Shown here piece by piece: positions 38,416 through 47,857 of a stretch of DNA of 64,000 nt. The position numbers were made by a program, and so were the translations under genes. Below the pieces are notes generated by a model, which had not been told where the DNA came from, searched no databases, and was given only the letters and a program-made list of their open reading frames with translations. The DNA is from Aquimarina sp. ERC-38. GTDB lineage: Bacteria > Bacteroidota > Bacteroidia > Flavobacteriales > Flavobacteriaceae. Where the stretch lies: positions 4,135,501 through 4,199,500 of the forward strand of contig NZ_CP098511.1 of NCBI RefSeq assembly GCF_026222555.1, read 5' to 3'. Position 1 is the stretch's first letter. The number at the start of each line of letters is the position of its first letter.

Positions 38416-38904
38416 TTATTGTTGTAATCCAAATATTTTAGTTTCATTTTCCATGGAAAGTAATAATTGCTGGTCTTCAATCTTAAGAACTTTAATATTA
38501 TCATACGTTTGATTGATACGAACCCTTTTTAGTTTTCCGTCAAAACGTACTAAAGCTAGTTTATTTGAATTTTTTGCTGCTTTTATGAATCCTACATATT
38601 GAATTTTTGGCCAGGTTTTTAAGGATTTAGTTTTTATCTTATTCTTTTTAACACTCTTTTTTGAACCTGTTTTGACTTTTACGATTGGCTGATATGTTTT
38701 ATCTAAAAATGGATCTCTATCTGGTATAATAAGTTGAAAGGAATCTTTTTTCTTAATTTTAATTTGTGATGGGGTTACTAAAGTTTCCGCAGTGATAATT
38801 CCAGTGGTAGTTGTAAAAAAGGGGGCGACAAATTTATAGATCACCACAAGCCAAATTATGGCTACTGTAATTAATAGAATGGTATTTATTTGTTTCTTTT
38901 GCAT
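38416..38904 (-). CDS. GspC/PilP-like inner-membrane protein
   Basis: The 162-residue protein has one N-terminal membrane segment (about 9-31), a basic linker, and a C-terminal beta domain (WPKIQYVGFIKAAKNSNKLALVRFDGK, INQTYDNIKVLKIEDQQLLL). This resembles the HR domain of GspC/PilP that couples the inner-membrane platform to the secretin. It is the last gene of the operon, and its start codon overlaps the stop of the lipoprotein gene by 1 bp. The family call rests on fold pattern and position rather than strong motifs. Confidence 0.65.
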   Translation of the reverse strand: MQKKQINTILLITVAIIWLVVIYKFVAPFFTTTTGIITAETLVTPSQIKIKKKDSFQLIIPDRDPFLDKTYQPIVKVKTGSKKSVKKNKIKTKSLKTWPKIQYVGFIKAAKNSNKLALVRFDGKLKRVRINQTYDNIKVLKIEDQQLLLSMENETKIFGLQQ

Positions 38905-39872
38905 TAGTTAATAACTATTTGACCGGTACTATTATATTCTCCTGTATTATTTGCCTGATCCGTACCTTTGATACGCCAATAGTAAGTACCATTATCAGTA
39001 AATTGATAACTAAACTGAGTGTCTGAGGCAGTTTCTTGTTCAATGATGTTAGTAAAGTTCATATCACTCGCTATTTCCAGGATACTAACTATTTTTGTAT
39101 TAATTCCTTCAGGTTTTTCTTCTGTAAAACTCCACTCAAATGCTACTTCTTGATCTCTAATAAATTGTTGCCCAACCGTAGGTTTAACTATAGTAGGTAC
39201 CGGGGGATTTTTGGAATCAATGATAAAGGTCCTACTAAAATATCTACTAGATCCTAAATTATTTTTTGCTCTGACCTGCCATTTATAGGTAGCGTCTTCT
39301 AACGTATCTGGAGAATCAATATTGACTGATGTATTTTGTAAGCTATCTTGTACGAAAACTACAACCTCCTGATTATTGCTAATGGAGAACAGTTCAAATT
39401 GATATCTAGTCGCTGTAGTTATAGCCTCCCAACTGAACTGTCCCGGTTTTGTGTTTAAAACTATGTTATCCCCTGGGTTGCTTAAAATTATAGTTTGATT
39501 CTCAAGATTTTCGGATTCAATAATTTGAAAAGAATTTTCAGAAGAGTACGGAGTTTGATAAGCAGAGTTTTCGGCTCTTATCCGCCAGCGATATGTCCCC
39601 GGGCTAATAGCAAAATCAAATCTTGTATTTACTAGTAAAGAATCTAATATGATACTATTTGTAGTAGTATTACTTACCTGTAACCGATATTGAGGAGTTC
39701 CGTCAACTTCATTCCACCTGAATTGAACTGTATTACCTTCAATCTGCGCATTATCCTCCGGAGCTTCCGGAATGATAACGGCATCGCTAATATCTTCTTC
39801 AATAATATCATCACAACTTTGTGAATATAGAGCGTATACGATTAATAGTAAATAAAAGTTATAATTTTTCAT
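38904..39872 (-). CDS. Fn3/Ig-like lipoprotein in the secretion operon
   Basis: I chose the ATG at 39872, which gives a proper lipoprotein signal (NFYLLLIVYALYSQSC) in 322 residues; an upstream start would add eight residues before it. The mature part has three repeats of a beta-sandwich (for example VQFRWNEVDGTPQYRLQVSNT and GQFSWEAITTATRYQFELFS and VAFEWSFTEEKPEG). Each has the W-x(n)-Y-x-[LF]-x-[VIL] pattern of Fn3-like domains, and the C-terminus is YYWRIKGTDQANNTGEYN. It overlaps the GspM-like gene by 14 bp. Canonical T2SS operons lack such a protein. It may serve as pilotin, outer-membrane anchor or substrate-binding part. Confidence 0.75.
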   Translation of the reverse strand: MKNYNFYLLLIVYALYSQSCDDIIEEDISDAVIIPEAPEDNAQIEGNTVQFRWNEVDGTPQYRLQVSNTTTNSIILDSLLVNTRFDFAISPGTYRWRIRAENSAYQTPYSSENSFQIIESENLENQTIILSNPGDNIVLNTKPGQFSWEAITTATRYQFELFSISNNQEVVVFVQDSLQNTSVNIDSPDTLEDATYKWQVRAKNNLGSSRYFSRTFIIDSKNPPVPTIVKPTVGQQFIRDQEVAFEWSFTEEKPEGINTKIVSILEIASDMNFTNIIEQETASDTQFSYQFTDNGTYYWRIKGTDQANNTGEYNSTGQIVIN

Positions 39873-40383
39873 AATTTTGAAAGGTAATCTGTTCAATTAA
39901 TTTTTTCTTCCTGGTTCGTGGTTCTTTTTCTGTATACAGCTTTAAACTTACAATTCTGGATACATCAAAGCTTTTTTCTAACTGATAGGTAGTTTTTAAC
40001 AATTCACTGTAGCTCCCCGTTAATATTAACTGATTAGTGTAAATAGTAAAGTAAGCATCTTTTGCGCTATGTGCTTTATTTAGTTTTAATATAGTTGCTT
40101 GAGAAACCATTTGATCAACACTATTTAAAATCTCCTGTTGGATTATATTCGGATTTTTAATCTCTTTTCCAATTAATTTATCTAAATAGTTTACTTCTTT
40201 TTGTAATTTTAAAATTCGTTGTTGTGAATTACTAACTTTAGCTAGTTTAGACCTTGATTCTTTTACCAATTGGGCTGCTTCCATAGTCATTTTAAAAGAA
40301 CGCTTATATGCGGTGATTGCCAGAATAACTGCAATTACAATCAATATTAAACTTTTTTTCTTGTATGATATATTTTCAAACAT
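39859..40383 (-). CDS. GspM/PilO-like assembly protein
   Basis: The 174-residue protein has a short cytoplasmic start, one membrane segment (about 11-26), a coiled coil (about 35-75), and a C-terminal alpha/beta domain (AYFTIYTNQLILTGSYSELLKTTYQLEKSF) with the ferredoxin-like pattern of PilO and GspM. It follows the GspL/PilM-like gene with an 8-bp overlap, the usual L-M or M-N-O order, and should form the inner-membrane assembly platform with it. Confidence 0.75.
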   Translation of the reverse strand: MFENISYKKKSLILIVIAVILAITAYKRSFKMTMEAAQLVKESRSKLAKVSNSQQRILKLQKEVNYLDKLIGKEIKNPNIIQQEILNSVDQMVSQATILKLNKAHSAKDAYFTIYTNQLILTGSYSELLKTTYQLEKSFDVSRIVSLKLYTEKEPRTRKKKLIEQITFQNYEKL

Positions 40384-41563
40384 TGAATCTTACGGTTATT
40401 AAAACTTTAAAAAAGTTAGTCTTATTATTTTGTTGAAATGCAGCAATTTCAATATCCTCGACCCATTCTTTTTCTTTTATCCTTTTTATCCATAAAGAAA
40501 AGGAATTATAAGAGTTTACACTACCTTCTATCGTTATGGTATTGTGGTCAAAATTAATTTTCTCTAAAGGTTTAATCTTTGAATGAAGGGGAAAAATTTC
40601 TAACTCTGAAATAACTAACCCGGAAGGTATATGTTCGCTAATTGTAGAAAGGTAATAACTTAAATAATTGCTGTTTTCAAGTCCTGATTCTTTTAAAATT
40701 GCCGTTTTATTTTCTTTATCATTTTCTAGAACCACCAACTTTTCATAAGCTACATTCTGTGCCCCTAGGGCTACCATAAGTTCTTGATGCTCCTGTTGAT
40801 AATGTATTAACAATACGTAGCTGCTTAGTAATGAAATTAGAAAAAAACCTAAAACTCCCACACCTAAATATTGAAACAACCTACGATATAAAAGCTCTTC
40901 TTTTTGAATTTTTAAATCCAAATCAGGAGCCACTATATCATCGTTAGGGTATAAGTATTGAATGATACCTGCGAAAGGTAAAATAGTAGTTGAATTGAAA
41001 GTGTCGTTTCCTATTTGATATTCTTGCATCTCACTTGAACCTAATCTTGTAACTGCAGTTAATTTACCTTGTTCATAAGACAACTGATAATCATCGACTG
41101 AAATAGATGTATTATCTATAAAGGTTTTAATTGCAGAAAGAACTAAAGGCCCGATTGCAACGTCTACAATCGTTATTTGATTTTGCGCTAAGGATGTAAG
41201 ATGTTTATTAACAAAGTCTTTTCTTGCTATCGATACAAAGCGTTGTTCTTTTTGAACTATTTCATACCAATAGAAATCATCCGGATCTGATTTAAAAATG
41301 AGGTCAGCTTGGTAATTTTTCTTATTTTCTACTGTTTTTGTAATAATCCCATTACCGCTTAATAGTAAAACAACCGGGCTATTTTTTACAATTTTAGAAA
41401 GTAATTGCTCATAATCTGCTGATTCAAATTGAGCTTCTATAAGTAACTCTTTTTTCTTTTTACGAACTTTGAAATACTGATACCGTACTTTACCATCTTC
41501 AAAATGAAAATGAACAGCTTGTATCGTATTACCTTCTAATATGCCCGTAATTCTCTGTAACAT
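40376..41563 (-). CDS. GspL/PilM-PilN-like assembly platform protein
   Basis: The 395-residue protein has an actin-like cytoplasmic part (about 1-220), a membrane segment near 230-252, and a periplasmic part with a coiled coil (QEHQELMVALGAQNVAYEKLVVLENDK). The end is ferredoxin-like (ITIEGSVNSYNSFSLWIKRIKEKEWVEDIEI). This joins the features of PilM and PilN in one chain, as in GspL. It would bind the ATPase on one side and the GspM-like protein on the other. It lies directly downstream of the secretin gene. Confidence 0.75.
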   Translation of the reverse strand: MLQRITGILEGNTIQAVHFHFEDGKVRYQYFKVRKKKKELLIEAQFESADYEQLLSKIVKNSPVVLLLSGNGIITKTVENKKNYQADLIFKSDPDDFYWYEIVQKEQRFVSIARKDFVNKHLTSLAQNQITIVDVAIGPLVLSAIKTFIDNTSISVDDYQLSYEQGKLTAVTRLGSSEMQEYQIGNDTFNSTTILPFAGIIQYLYPNDDIVAPDLDLKIQKEELLYRRLFQYLGVGVLGFFLISLLSSYVLLIHYQQEHQELMVALGAQNVAYEKLVVLENDKENKTAILKESGLENSNYLSYYLSTISEHIPSGLVISELEIFPLHSKIKPLEKINFDHNTITIEGSVNSYNSFSLWIKRIKEKEWVEDIEIAAFQQNNKTNFFKVLITVRFNV

Positions 41564-41564
41564 T

Positions 41565-43487
41565 TTAATACACTACGCTTGGTTTGATAAATACATGTAA
41601 TTTCCCTCGATCCCTTGCCCTTCGGCGACTACTAAAAAACCATTTTAAAATAGGTATACGAGATAAAACCGGGGTACCACTTCCTGAGTTTTCTTTTTCT
41701 AATTCGTCTAATCCTCCTAGTAATATCATTTCATTATTTTTAACCCGTACTAGGGATTCAAATTTCTGAGTAGATTTTCCTGGTGGTGCATTTTCTCCTG
41801 CCCTTCCTAAAAAGGAACTTTTTTCTACACTAATTTCCAGGGTAACATGTTCATCCAGTGAAACAAAGGGTTTTATATTGACACTAAGATTTGCTTCTGT
41901 AGGTTTCCACTGTCCGGATTGCAAAATGTTATCATTGATTCCAGAATTTATCAATCGGTTCGTTTGTTCAAAGTAGTAATTAGTTTCTCCAATTGATAAG
42001 GTAGCTTCATGACCGCTAAGTGTAGCAATTTTAGGCGTTGACTTTAAATTAATAATAGAATTATTTTCTAAAGCTGAAAGGTTGGCATAAAAGTTTTTAG
42101 TAACCTTACCTAAATTAATAACGCCTAAACCGTTGAATGCATCTATTAATTCATTAATAGAACCAGCATTTAAAGTGACATCAGTGTTTGGAAATAATAC
42201 CCCGTTGGTTTGAATTTCCTCTGAACCATCTCCTAAAATTGCCTGTAAGCCTGTTTGTACGTCATGTGATTTTTGATACTGTACAATTAAAACTTCTATT
42301 TTGACCAGGGGTACTACTTTATCTAGTTTTCTGATTACTTGTTTTAGTTCTATAATCATAGGTTTTGAACCCGTAACTAGCATTCCGTTTAATTCTACAA
42401 ACTCCTGAATTTCAACATCCTGAATCATAGATTTTGGGATGGTAGCCAGAACGGACTCAATCGTACGATTCTCCAATTGCACTAATTCTGAAGTCCGTAA
42501 GCCCGCAGATGTTTCTTTACCAATATGATATAAATTTTCAAACTGATTGAAGGTATATTTTTTACCAGTGAAGATTTCGTTAAGCAAATCATCAAAGTTG
42601 ATAGCATTAGAATAAATGGTCGCAACTACCTCATCAGGTTTGTCGTATAATACATAATTGATCTTTAATAATTCAGCCGCTTCACTAATTATTTCGGTGG
42701 CATTGGCTTCAAAAGCTTTAATGGATAAGTAACCATTTTCATTTAGCGATATTTCAAGATCCCCCGACCCGGTATTTCTTCTTTTTCCATTTCTGGAAGT
42801 AGTTCTACGCCTATTGCTTCCGGAAGTAGGGACAGAAGCATCAACAACCGCTTCATAATCCTTTGATAAAAAATAAAAACCATTCTCATCCACTTCAGCA
42901 ATTAATTGGTTTGATTTAGCTAGCATATTAATAACTTGATCAAATGGGCGATTGAGTATGTACGCTGATACTTTCATTGTTTTAATGTCCGGAGCCAATA
43001 CAATATTTTTATTTGCAATTTCAGTGATCTTAGCAGCAACTGATGGTAGTGAATCGTTTTTTAGCTTTACAGATAAGAAATTATTTTGGTTATTATAAGT
43101 AATATCCAATATTCGTTTTGGAGTTAATTTAGGTGGTTCTTCAACAATTTCTAGTGGTTTAAAAACAATAATATTATTCATAAATTGAACATCCAGGTCG
43201 TATTTTCGGATTAAAAAAAGAAAAACATCTTTGACTTTAACATCAAAAAAATTGCTTACTACCATTTGGTTTAATCCCGGGTCTACATCTACGTTTAACT
43301 GATGTTCTTCAGCTAGTGAAGTGATGATTTCAAATAATGTTAATCCTGAGACGTCCAGCTGAGTCACCTCTTCTAAACCTGGCTTGGATTGAGCTATTTC
43401 ATCAAGTCGTTGTTCCACGGTTGCTCTTTGTGCATGTAGGTTCAGTATACCTCCTAAACAACACAGTATTATAATTTTTTTAATCAT
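41565..43487 (-). CDS. gspD: type II secretion/type IV pilus secretin (GspD-like)
   Basis: The 640-residue protein has a signal peptide (MIKKIIILCCLGGILNLHA), an N-terminal region of N0/N1-type domains with a short STN-like start, a basic Arg/Ser/Gly-rich linker near 224-240, and the C-terminal secretin domain. The latter carries ATLSIGETNYYFEQ, NEMILLGGLDELEKENSGSGTPVLSRIPILKWFF and the final KLHVFIKPSVV, all standard for outer-membrane secretins. It forms the multimeric channel for filament or substrate passage. It is placed between the ATPase and GspL-like genes. Confidence 0.92.
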   Translation of the reverse strand: MIKKIIILCCLGGILNLHAQRATVEQRLDEIAQSKPGLEEVTQLDVSGLTLFEIITSLAEEHQLNVDVDPGLNQMVVSNFFDVKVKDVFLFLIRKYDLDVQFMNNIIVFKPLEIVEEPPKLTPKRILDITYNNQNNFLSVKLKNDSLPSVAAKITEIANKNIVLAPDIKTMKVSAYILNRPFDQVINMLAKSNQLIAEVDENGFYFLSKDYEAVVDASVPTSGSNRRRTTSRNGKRRNTGSGDLEISLNENGYLSIKAFEANATEIISEAAELLKINYVLYDKPDEVVATIYSNAINFDDLLNEIFTGKKYTFNQFENLYHIGKETSAGLRTSELVQLENRTIESVLATIPKSMIQDVEIQEFVELNGMLVTGSKPMIIELKQVIRKLDKVVPLVKIEVLIVQYQKSHDVQTGLQAILGDGSEEIQTNGVLFPNTDVTLNAGSINELIDAFNGLGVINLGKVTKNFYANLSALENNSIINLKSTPKIATLSGHEATLSIGETNYYFEQTNRLINSGINDNILQSGQWKPTEANLSVNIKPFVSLDEHVTLEISVEKSSFLGRAGENAPPGKSTQKFESLVRVKNNEMILLGGLDELEKENSGSGTPVLSRIPILKWFFSSRRRARDRGKLHVFIKPSVVY

Positions 43488-43495
43488 GTTTTTTA

Positions 43496-44917
43496 TTATG
43501 CTTCAATTATAATTGCATAAACCTCTTCTATAGAAGTTATTCCTTTTTCAACAAGTTTTAATGCCCTTCCGGATAGACTGGTACTTTTATAATCCGCAAT
43601 CTGCTCTTCCAGATTCCCTGTATTTTTTTTAATCTGTTGTGATAGTTCATAACTTATAGGAACTACTTCATAAATAGCCGTTCTACCTGTATATCCGGTA
43701 TAATGACAATGTTCGCAGCCGTTAGATACCCAGTGTTTTTCAAGATTTTGTAGAAGTTGATTTTTATAAAGAGCAGCATCAAAGCTGACACACCTTTTAC
43801 AGGAATTACATAGTTTTCTTACTAACCTTTGAGCTACAGAAACTTTTAAAGTCTCTGCGATTAAAAAAGGGGGAATACCCATATCAATTAACCTGGATAT
43901 CGTACCTAAAGCAGAATTGGTATGAATCGTGGATAATACAAGGTGCCCTGTAAGGCTTGCCCTAATGGCCATTTCGGCCGTGGCCCCATCTCGTATCTCC
44001 CCTAACATAATAATATCCGGATCTTGTCGTAAAAATGTTTTTAACGCGCTGGTAAATGTAAGTCCGATATCTTCTTTAAGCTGAACCTGATTAATCCCTT
44101 TAAGCGTGTATTCAATCGGGTCTTCTACCGTTACTATATTACTAGACACAGTATTTAGCAATTTAAGGCTTGCGTAGAGTGTGGTAGTTTTACCAGATCC
44201 CGTAGGACCACTTATTAAAATTATTCCTTTTGATGCTTTTAAAGCTTCCAGGTAACACTCTTTATCAGCAAGCTCCAGACCTAACTTTTCCATACTCAAA
44301 TGACCTGTATCACGTCCTAGTAAACGCATTACAATTTTTTCTCCATGTAAGGTAGGAAGTATGGATACCCTTATATCGAAGCTATCGTAATTAATACGTC
44401 CATCTTGGGGCAAACGCTTCTCAGTAATATCAAGGTTGGATTTAATTTTTATTTTATTTACCAGTTCCAGGTAATTATCCAGATCAATTTTAAACTTTTC
44501 AATTAATTTACCGTCAATCCGATACCGGATTCTTGCTTCATCTTTAAATACCTCAAAATGTATATCACTACTACCAATTGCTTTTGCTTCAAAAATTAAT
44601 TCTTCCAGAAAATCCTTTGCAGTTGCATTAAAATCAGAGGTGAGGGTTTGTTTTTCTTGTTTATGGTTTCCTTTTCTGTAGTAAGAAACCAAAGCTTTTA
44701 CTACTACCTTTGAAGAAACAGGCACTAGTGCTATGGTTTTACCCAGAATTAATTCTAACTCTTCCCGGGTACTCGTATGATTATGTTCTTGATCTACAAA
44801 GAAGTAAAGCGTTGAACCTTTATCTTCTTTAGGTATAACCTTATAATTATGGGCTATTTCAGCATTTATAAGTTGTTGCTGCTCTGTAGTCAATACTATT
44901 TCTTCTACCATCTCCAT
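43496..44917 (-). CDS. gspE: GspE/PilB-type secretion ATPase
   Basis: The 473-residue protein has an N-terminal MshEN-like part and the full ATPase domain: Walker A GPTGSGKT (237-244), the Asp box with VEDPIEYTL, Walker B DPDIIMLGEIRD, and the His box TGHLVLSTIHTN. A four-cysteine zinc motif (CNSCKRC and CEHCHYTG) marks extension-type GspE/PilB rather than retraction PilT. It is the motor for pseudopilus or pilus assembly. No PilT-like second ATPase is present in this cluster, which favours a secretion or non-retracting system. It overlaps the peptidase gene by 1 bp. Confidence 0.95.
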   Translation of the reverse strand: MEMVEEIVLTTEQQQLINAEIAHNYKVIPKEDKGSTLYFFVDQEHNHTSTREELELILGKTIALVPVSSKVVVKALVSYYRKGNHKQEKQTLTSDFNATAKDFLEELIFEAKAIGSSDIHFEVFKDEARIRYRIDGKLIEKFKIDLDNYLELVNKIKIKSNLDITEKRLPQDGRINYDSFDIRVSILPTLHGEKIVMRLLGRDTGHLSMEKLGLELADKECYLEALKASKGIILISGPTGSGKTTTLYASLKLLNTVSSNIVTVEDPIEYTLKGINQVQLKEDIGLTFTSALKTFLRQDPDIIMLGEIRDGATAEMAIRASLTGHLVLSTIHTNSALGTISRLIDMGIPPFLIAETLKVSVAQRLVRKLCNSCKRCVSFDAALYKNQLLQNLEKHWVSNGCEHCHYTGYTGRTAIYEVVPISYELSQQIKKNTGNLEEQIADYKSTSLSGRALKLVEKGITSIEEVYAIIIEA

Positions 44918-45408
44918 TACAAATGACTATTAAAATGAACCAGATCGTAATTAAACCATTGATCTATCATAAGAAGTAGCATCATATATATTGCCAATAA
45001 ACCTGCCAGTGGTACTAATTCAGTTTGTACTAAAAATTTTAGGAGTAAAAAGCCCAAAATGGAAAAAACCATCCCTGTTATAAAAAACAAAATGTAGTTA
45101 TAGGTAGAAAAATAGGGTAAAACACTCATAAAAAATAAAATATCACCTAACCCAATTACTTCGCTCAAATTATAATTCCATTTTTTATTTTTTATCATCA
45201 TATACATATAGAGTCCTGTAAAGGTTAAACCTAAAAAAATAATGTTATAAAGTAATATAGATGTGTGATAACCCTTTTTATAAAAGTTTAAGATTCCTAT
45301 AATTCCCAAAGCTATAGGTAAACCTATGTGAATTGCCCTCATTTTGAAGTCCTGCCAGGTTATAATAGCCAGGACTATGACGACTAAAGCTTGAAACACT
45401 ACATTCAC
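44917..45408 (-). CDS. type IV prepilin peptidase (A24 family)
   Basis: The 163-residue polytopic membrane protein retains the two catalytic aspartates of the GXGD-type aspartic proteases: D20 in TWQDFKMRAI and D89 in GLGD. It lacks the N-terminal cysteine-rich methylase part of full-length PilD, so it may only cleave, as archaeal-type and short bacterial versions do. It would process the pseudopilins encoded downstream and upstream in the same operon. Confidence 0.85.
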   Translation of the reverse strand: MNVVFQALVVIVLAIITWQDFKMRAIHIGLPIALGIIGILNFYKKGYHTSILLYNIIFLGLTFTGLYMYMMIKNKKWNYNLSEVIGLGDILFFMSVLPYFSTYNYILFFITGMVFSILGFLLLKFLVQTELVPLAGLLAIYMMLLLMIDQWFNYDLVHFNSHL

Positions 45409-45411
45409 GTT

Positions 45412-45852
45412 TTAGTCTTTTACTATTTCTTTTAATTGTTTTTTTTGGTCTATTTCCCAGGTATTATAATTTCCGTCATCATCAAAGTCTGATAAAGAAG
45501 TAGCTGTAGCCTTAAAAGAATTAGTTGATGCTTCTGTAATTTGAATATTGTAAACTGCTTGACCGCCTTGCTCTATGGTTAAAGCTGGTTCAAAACCCAA
45601 TTCGGTGAAATCTGCGGTATATTTTGAATGCCTAAAAAAGTAATTTTTTTCCAGACCGTACAAATGGTTTAACATGCTTTGTGCTTCAATGGATTTTGCC
45701 TGCGTTATAACCGAAGTTTGACTGGGCAGTACCATTAACAATAAGATACCGATTATACAAAGTACAATAAGTATTTCTGTCATTGAATACGCACTAGCAT
45801 ACCAACTTTTATTTTTTGTTTTATTAAGAACCGATAACTTTAAACAATTCAT
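45412..45852 (-). CDS. gspG: major pseudopilin, GspG-like
   Basis: I use the ATG at 45852; the open frame extends to a TTG at 45876. The 146-residue product has the leader MNCLKLSVLNKTKNKSWYASA, predicted cleavage before YSMTE (Glu at +5), and a hydrophobic helix (ILIVLCIIGILLLMVLPS). A GspG-like globular domain follows (MLNHLYGLEKNYFFRHSKYTADFTELGF), and the C-terminus has a DFDDDGNYNTWEID segment like the calcium site of major pseudopilins. It is the best candidate for the main filament subunit. Confidence 0.85.
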   Translation of the reverse strand: MNCLKLSVLNKTKNKSWYASAYSMTEILIVLCIIGILLLMVLPSQTSVITQAKSIEAQSMLNHLYGLEKNYFFRHSKYTADFTELGFEPALTIEQGGQAVYNIQITEASTNSFKATATSLSDFDDDGNYNTWEIDQKKQLKEIVKD

Positions 45853-45915
45853 TTTCTGTAAATTATAAGATTGCAAAAATATAAATTTTTGTTAATAATA
45901 TCTAAAATATATTTT

Positions 45916-47058
45916 TCATCCTCCATTTATGATTTTACTTAAATCAAACATAGGGGCATACATAGCTATCATAATTAATCCTACTACACCACCTATTATG
46001 AGTATGATCATAGGTTCCAGAATTACCCCGATCATTTTGGTTTTATGTTCTACTTCTTCGTCATATTCATTAGCTAATCGCGAAAACATCGTATCTAACT
46101 CATTAATCTCTTCGGCTACTTCTACCATAGACACTAATTTATAATCATATATCGCATGCTGTTTCATAGCTTTAGCAAGCGGAACCCCCTTGATAACATT
46201 TTTATGAATCGAATCAATAGAAACTTCAATCGGATAAAATCCAATCATCTTTTTTACCATCACCAGTGATTCGGTCAAGGAAGTTTTTGAGGTTAATAAT
46301 AAATCTAGAAACTGACAGTATCGGGCCAGATAAATAGTTTTTACTAATTTTCCAAAAAAAGGAATTTTAAGAATTAAAAATGATCGATATTTTCTAAAAG
46401 TAGAATTTTGTCCATATACTTTAAGTACCAGTATACTACTTAGTACCAAGAGAACTCCCATTCCTAAAATCAGCGGAAATTTATCAGATAATATGATAAT
46501 TTTTTTAGTCAATCCCGGTAAATCTCCATCAAACTGATTAAAAACAGATTTAAACATAGGAACTACATAGTTTAACATAAAATATAAAACTCCAATAGTC
46601 AGAATTAATACAAATGACGGGTACGTGATAACCGAAATGATCTGTTTCCTCAGTTTAATCTGACGTTTAAAATATTTATGAAGTTCTAACAAAACGGTAT
46701 CCAGGCGTTTTGTCTCCTCCCCGATTTTTATACTGTAATACTCATAAGACGAAAACTTACCGGTAGCCTCTAGCGCTTCATAAAAACTCCGGCCTTTTAC
46801 CACATCTTTCTTTATTTTATCTATTAATAATTTAAGATGAACCTTCTTCTGTTGTTTAGATAAAATCGTTAAAGCTGACTCAAAATCAACTCCTGCGCTA
46901 ATAAGGGTGGATAAGTCTTTATATAAAGCTTCTTTCTCTTTTGCACCAACTTTTTTAGAAAAGGAAATTTCTTTTTTCCAGAATCCTGTATTAACTGCTG
47001 AAGTTGGTTTAACCGCAATAGTTCCGCTTTTTTGTATATTACTAATATCTATACCCAT
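45916..47058 (-). CDS. gspF: GspF/PilC-like platform protein
   Basis: The 380-residue protein carries two T2SSF domains and three membrane segments (near 145-170, 190-215 and 345-370), with family motifs GADFE-type (SAGVDFESALTIL), GRSFYEALEATGKFSSYEYYSIKIGEE, and the C-terminal LEPMIILIIGGVVGLIMIAMYAPMFDL. It converts ATPase motion into pseudopilin extraction from the inner membrane. Its start overlaps the stop of the GspJ-like gene by one base. Confidence 0.93.
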   Translation of the reverse strand: MGIDISNIQKSGTIAVKPTSAVNTGFWKKEISFSKKVGAKEKEALYKDLSTLISAGVDFESALTILSKQQKKVHLKLLIDKIKKDVVKGRSFYEALEATGKFSSYEYYSIKIGEETKRLDTVLLELHKYFKRQIKLRKQIISVITYPSFVLILTIGVLYFMLNYVVPMFKSVFNQFDGDLPGLTKKIIILSDKFPLILGMGVLLVLSSILVLKVYGQNSTFRKYRSFLILKIPFFGKLVKTIYLARYCQFLDLLLTSKTSLTESLVMVKKMIGFYPIEVSIDSIHKNVIKGVPLAKAMKQHAIYDYKLVSMVEVAEEINELDTMFSRLANEYDEEVEHKTKMIGVILEPMIILIIGGVVGLIMIAMYAPMFDLSKIINGG

Positions 47059-47525
47059 TACAATTTCATTTTAAAATTTGGAGGATAATATTTGTATACG
47101 CTAAAGTTCAAATTTTCGTCATATAATTGTGTAACAATTTTTATTTGGCTTACAGCTCTTTTTAAAGTTGAAGAAAAGTCATTTTCGATAATTTTTATAT
47201 GTTGAATTTCTAAGGTATCTGTATTTTGTAATTGCCTACGTATTATAGTCTTATTACTAATTCCGTATTCAATTTTGCGATTGTTATAAAAGATAACATC
47301 AAAACCTTTATCCGTACGGACAACTTTCTCCGATTCATACAGATCCGTTTTTAACTGATTATACATTCTTGTTATAGAATTTTGCTGTTCAATATCCTTA
47401 CGGTAACTTGAAATATGTTGTGCAAATGAAGAATACGCAAAATAAATTAATCCCATAATAATTGACATTATTACCAGGTTAATTAACATTTCCATGATAG
47501 TAAAAGCTTTAACGCTACTGTTCAT
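47058..47525 (-). CDS. minor pseudopilin, GspJ-like
   Basis: The 155-residue protein has a 7-residue leader, predicted cleavage after VKA before FTIME (Glu +5), and a pilin helix (MLINLVIMSIIMGLIYFAYSSF). A beta-rich globular domain follows, in which TDKGFDVIFYNNRKIEYGISNKTIIRRQ is of the type seen in GspJ/PulJ and PilW. It overlaps the preceding pseudopilin gene by 11 bp. Confidence 0.8.
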   Translation of the reverse strand: MNSSVKAFTIMEMLINLVIMSIIMGLIYFAYSSFAQHISSYRKDIEQQNSITRMYNQLKTDLYESEKVVRTDKGFDVIFYNNRKIEYGISNKTIIRRQLQNTDTLEIQHIKIIENDFSSTLKRAVSQIKIVTQLYDENLNFSVYKYYPPNFKMKL

Positions 47526-47856
47526 CTTTTCTAGTTGAATACAAATAATGATGGTTAATAGTATCTTTAGAATTTACAACCTTAAACTGTATATGTTGTA
47601 TATCACTTTTATCGTCAAAATTTTGACTAGTTTTAATAATACTATAATCCCCTAGATTATAAATAGCATCATCAAAATCGTTTTTAATAATGGCTGTATT
47701 CCACAATTCTTCGACTTTAAAATTAGCCTGATACTGACTTAAAGAATAGCTATTATGTAATACTGTAGTGTATAATTGTGTTGCAATTAACAGGCACGTA
47801 GCTATAATCGTAATTGCAATTACTGATTCTAGTAACGAACTGGCTTCTACAAACAT
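47515..47856 (-). CDS. minor pseudopilin, GspI-like
   Basis: I prefer the internal ATG at 47856. It lies 1 bp after the stop of the preceding gene and leaves a short leader MFVEA before SSLLE, similar in length to the next pseudopilin. The frame is open to 47901, but that start would overlap the upstream gene by 44 bp. The 113-residue product has Glu at +5, a hydrophobic helix (SVIAITIIATCLLIATQLYTT) and a small C-terminal domain, matching the small GspI class by size and position. Confidence 0.75.
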   Translation of the reverse strand: MFVEASSLLESVIAITIIATCLLIATQLYTTVLHNSYSLSQYQANFKVEELWNTAIIKNDFDDAIYNLGDYSIIKTSQNFDDKSDIQHIQFKVVNSKDTINHHYLYSTRKDEQ

Positions 47857-47857
47857 G

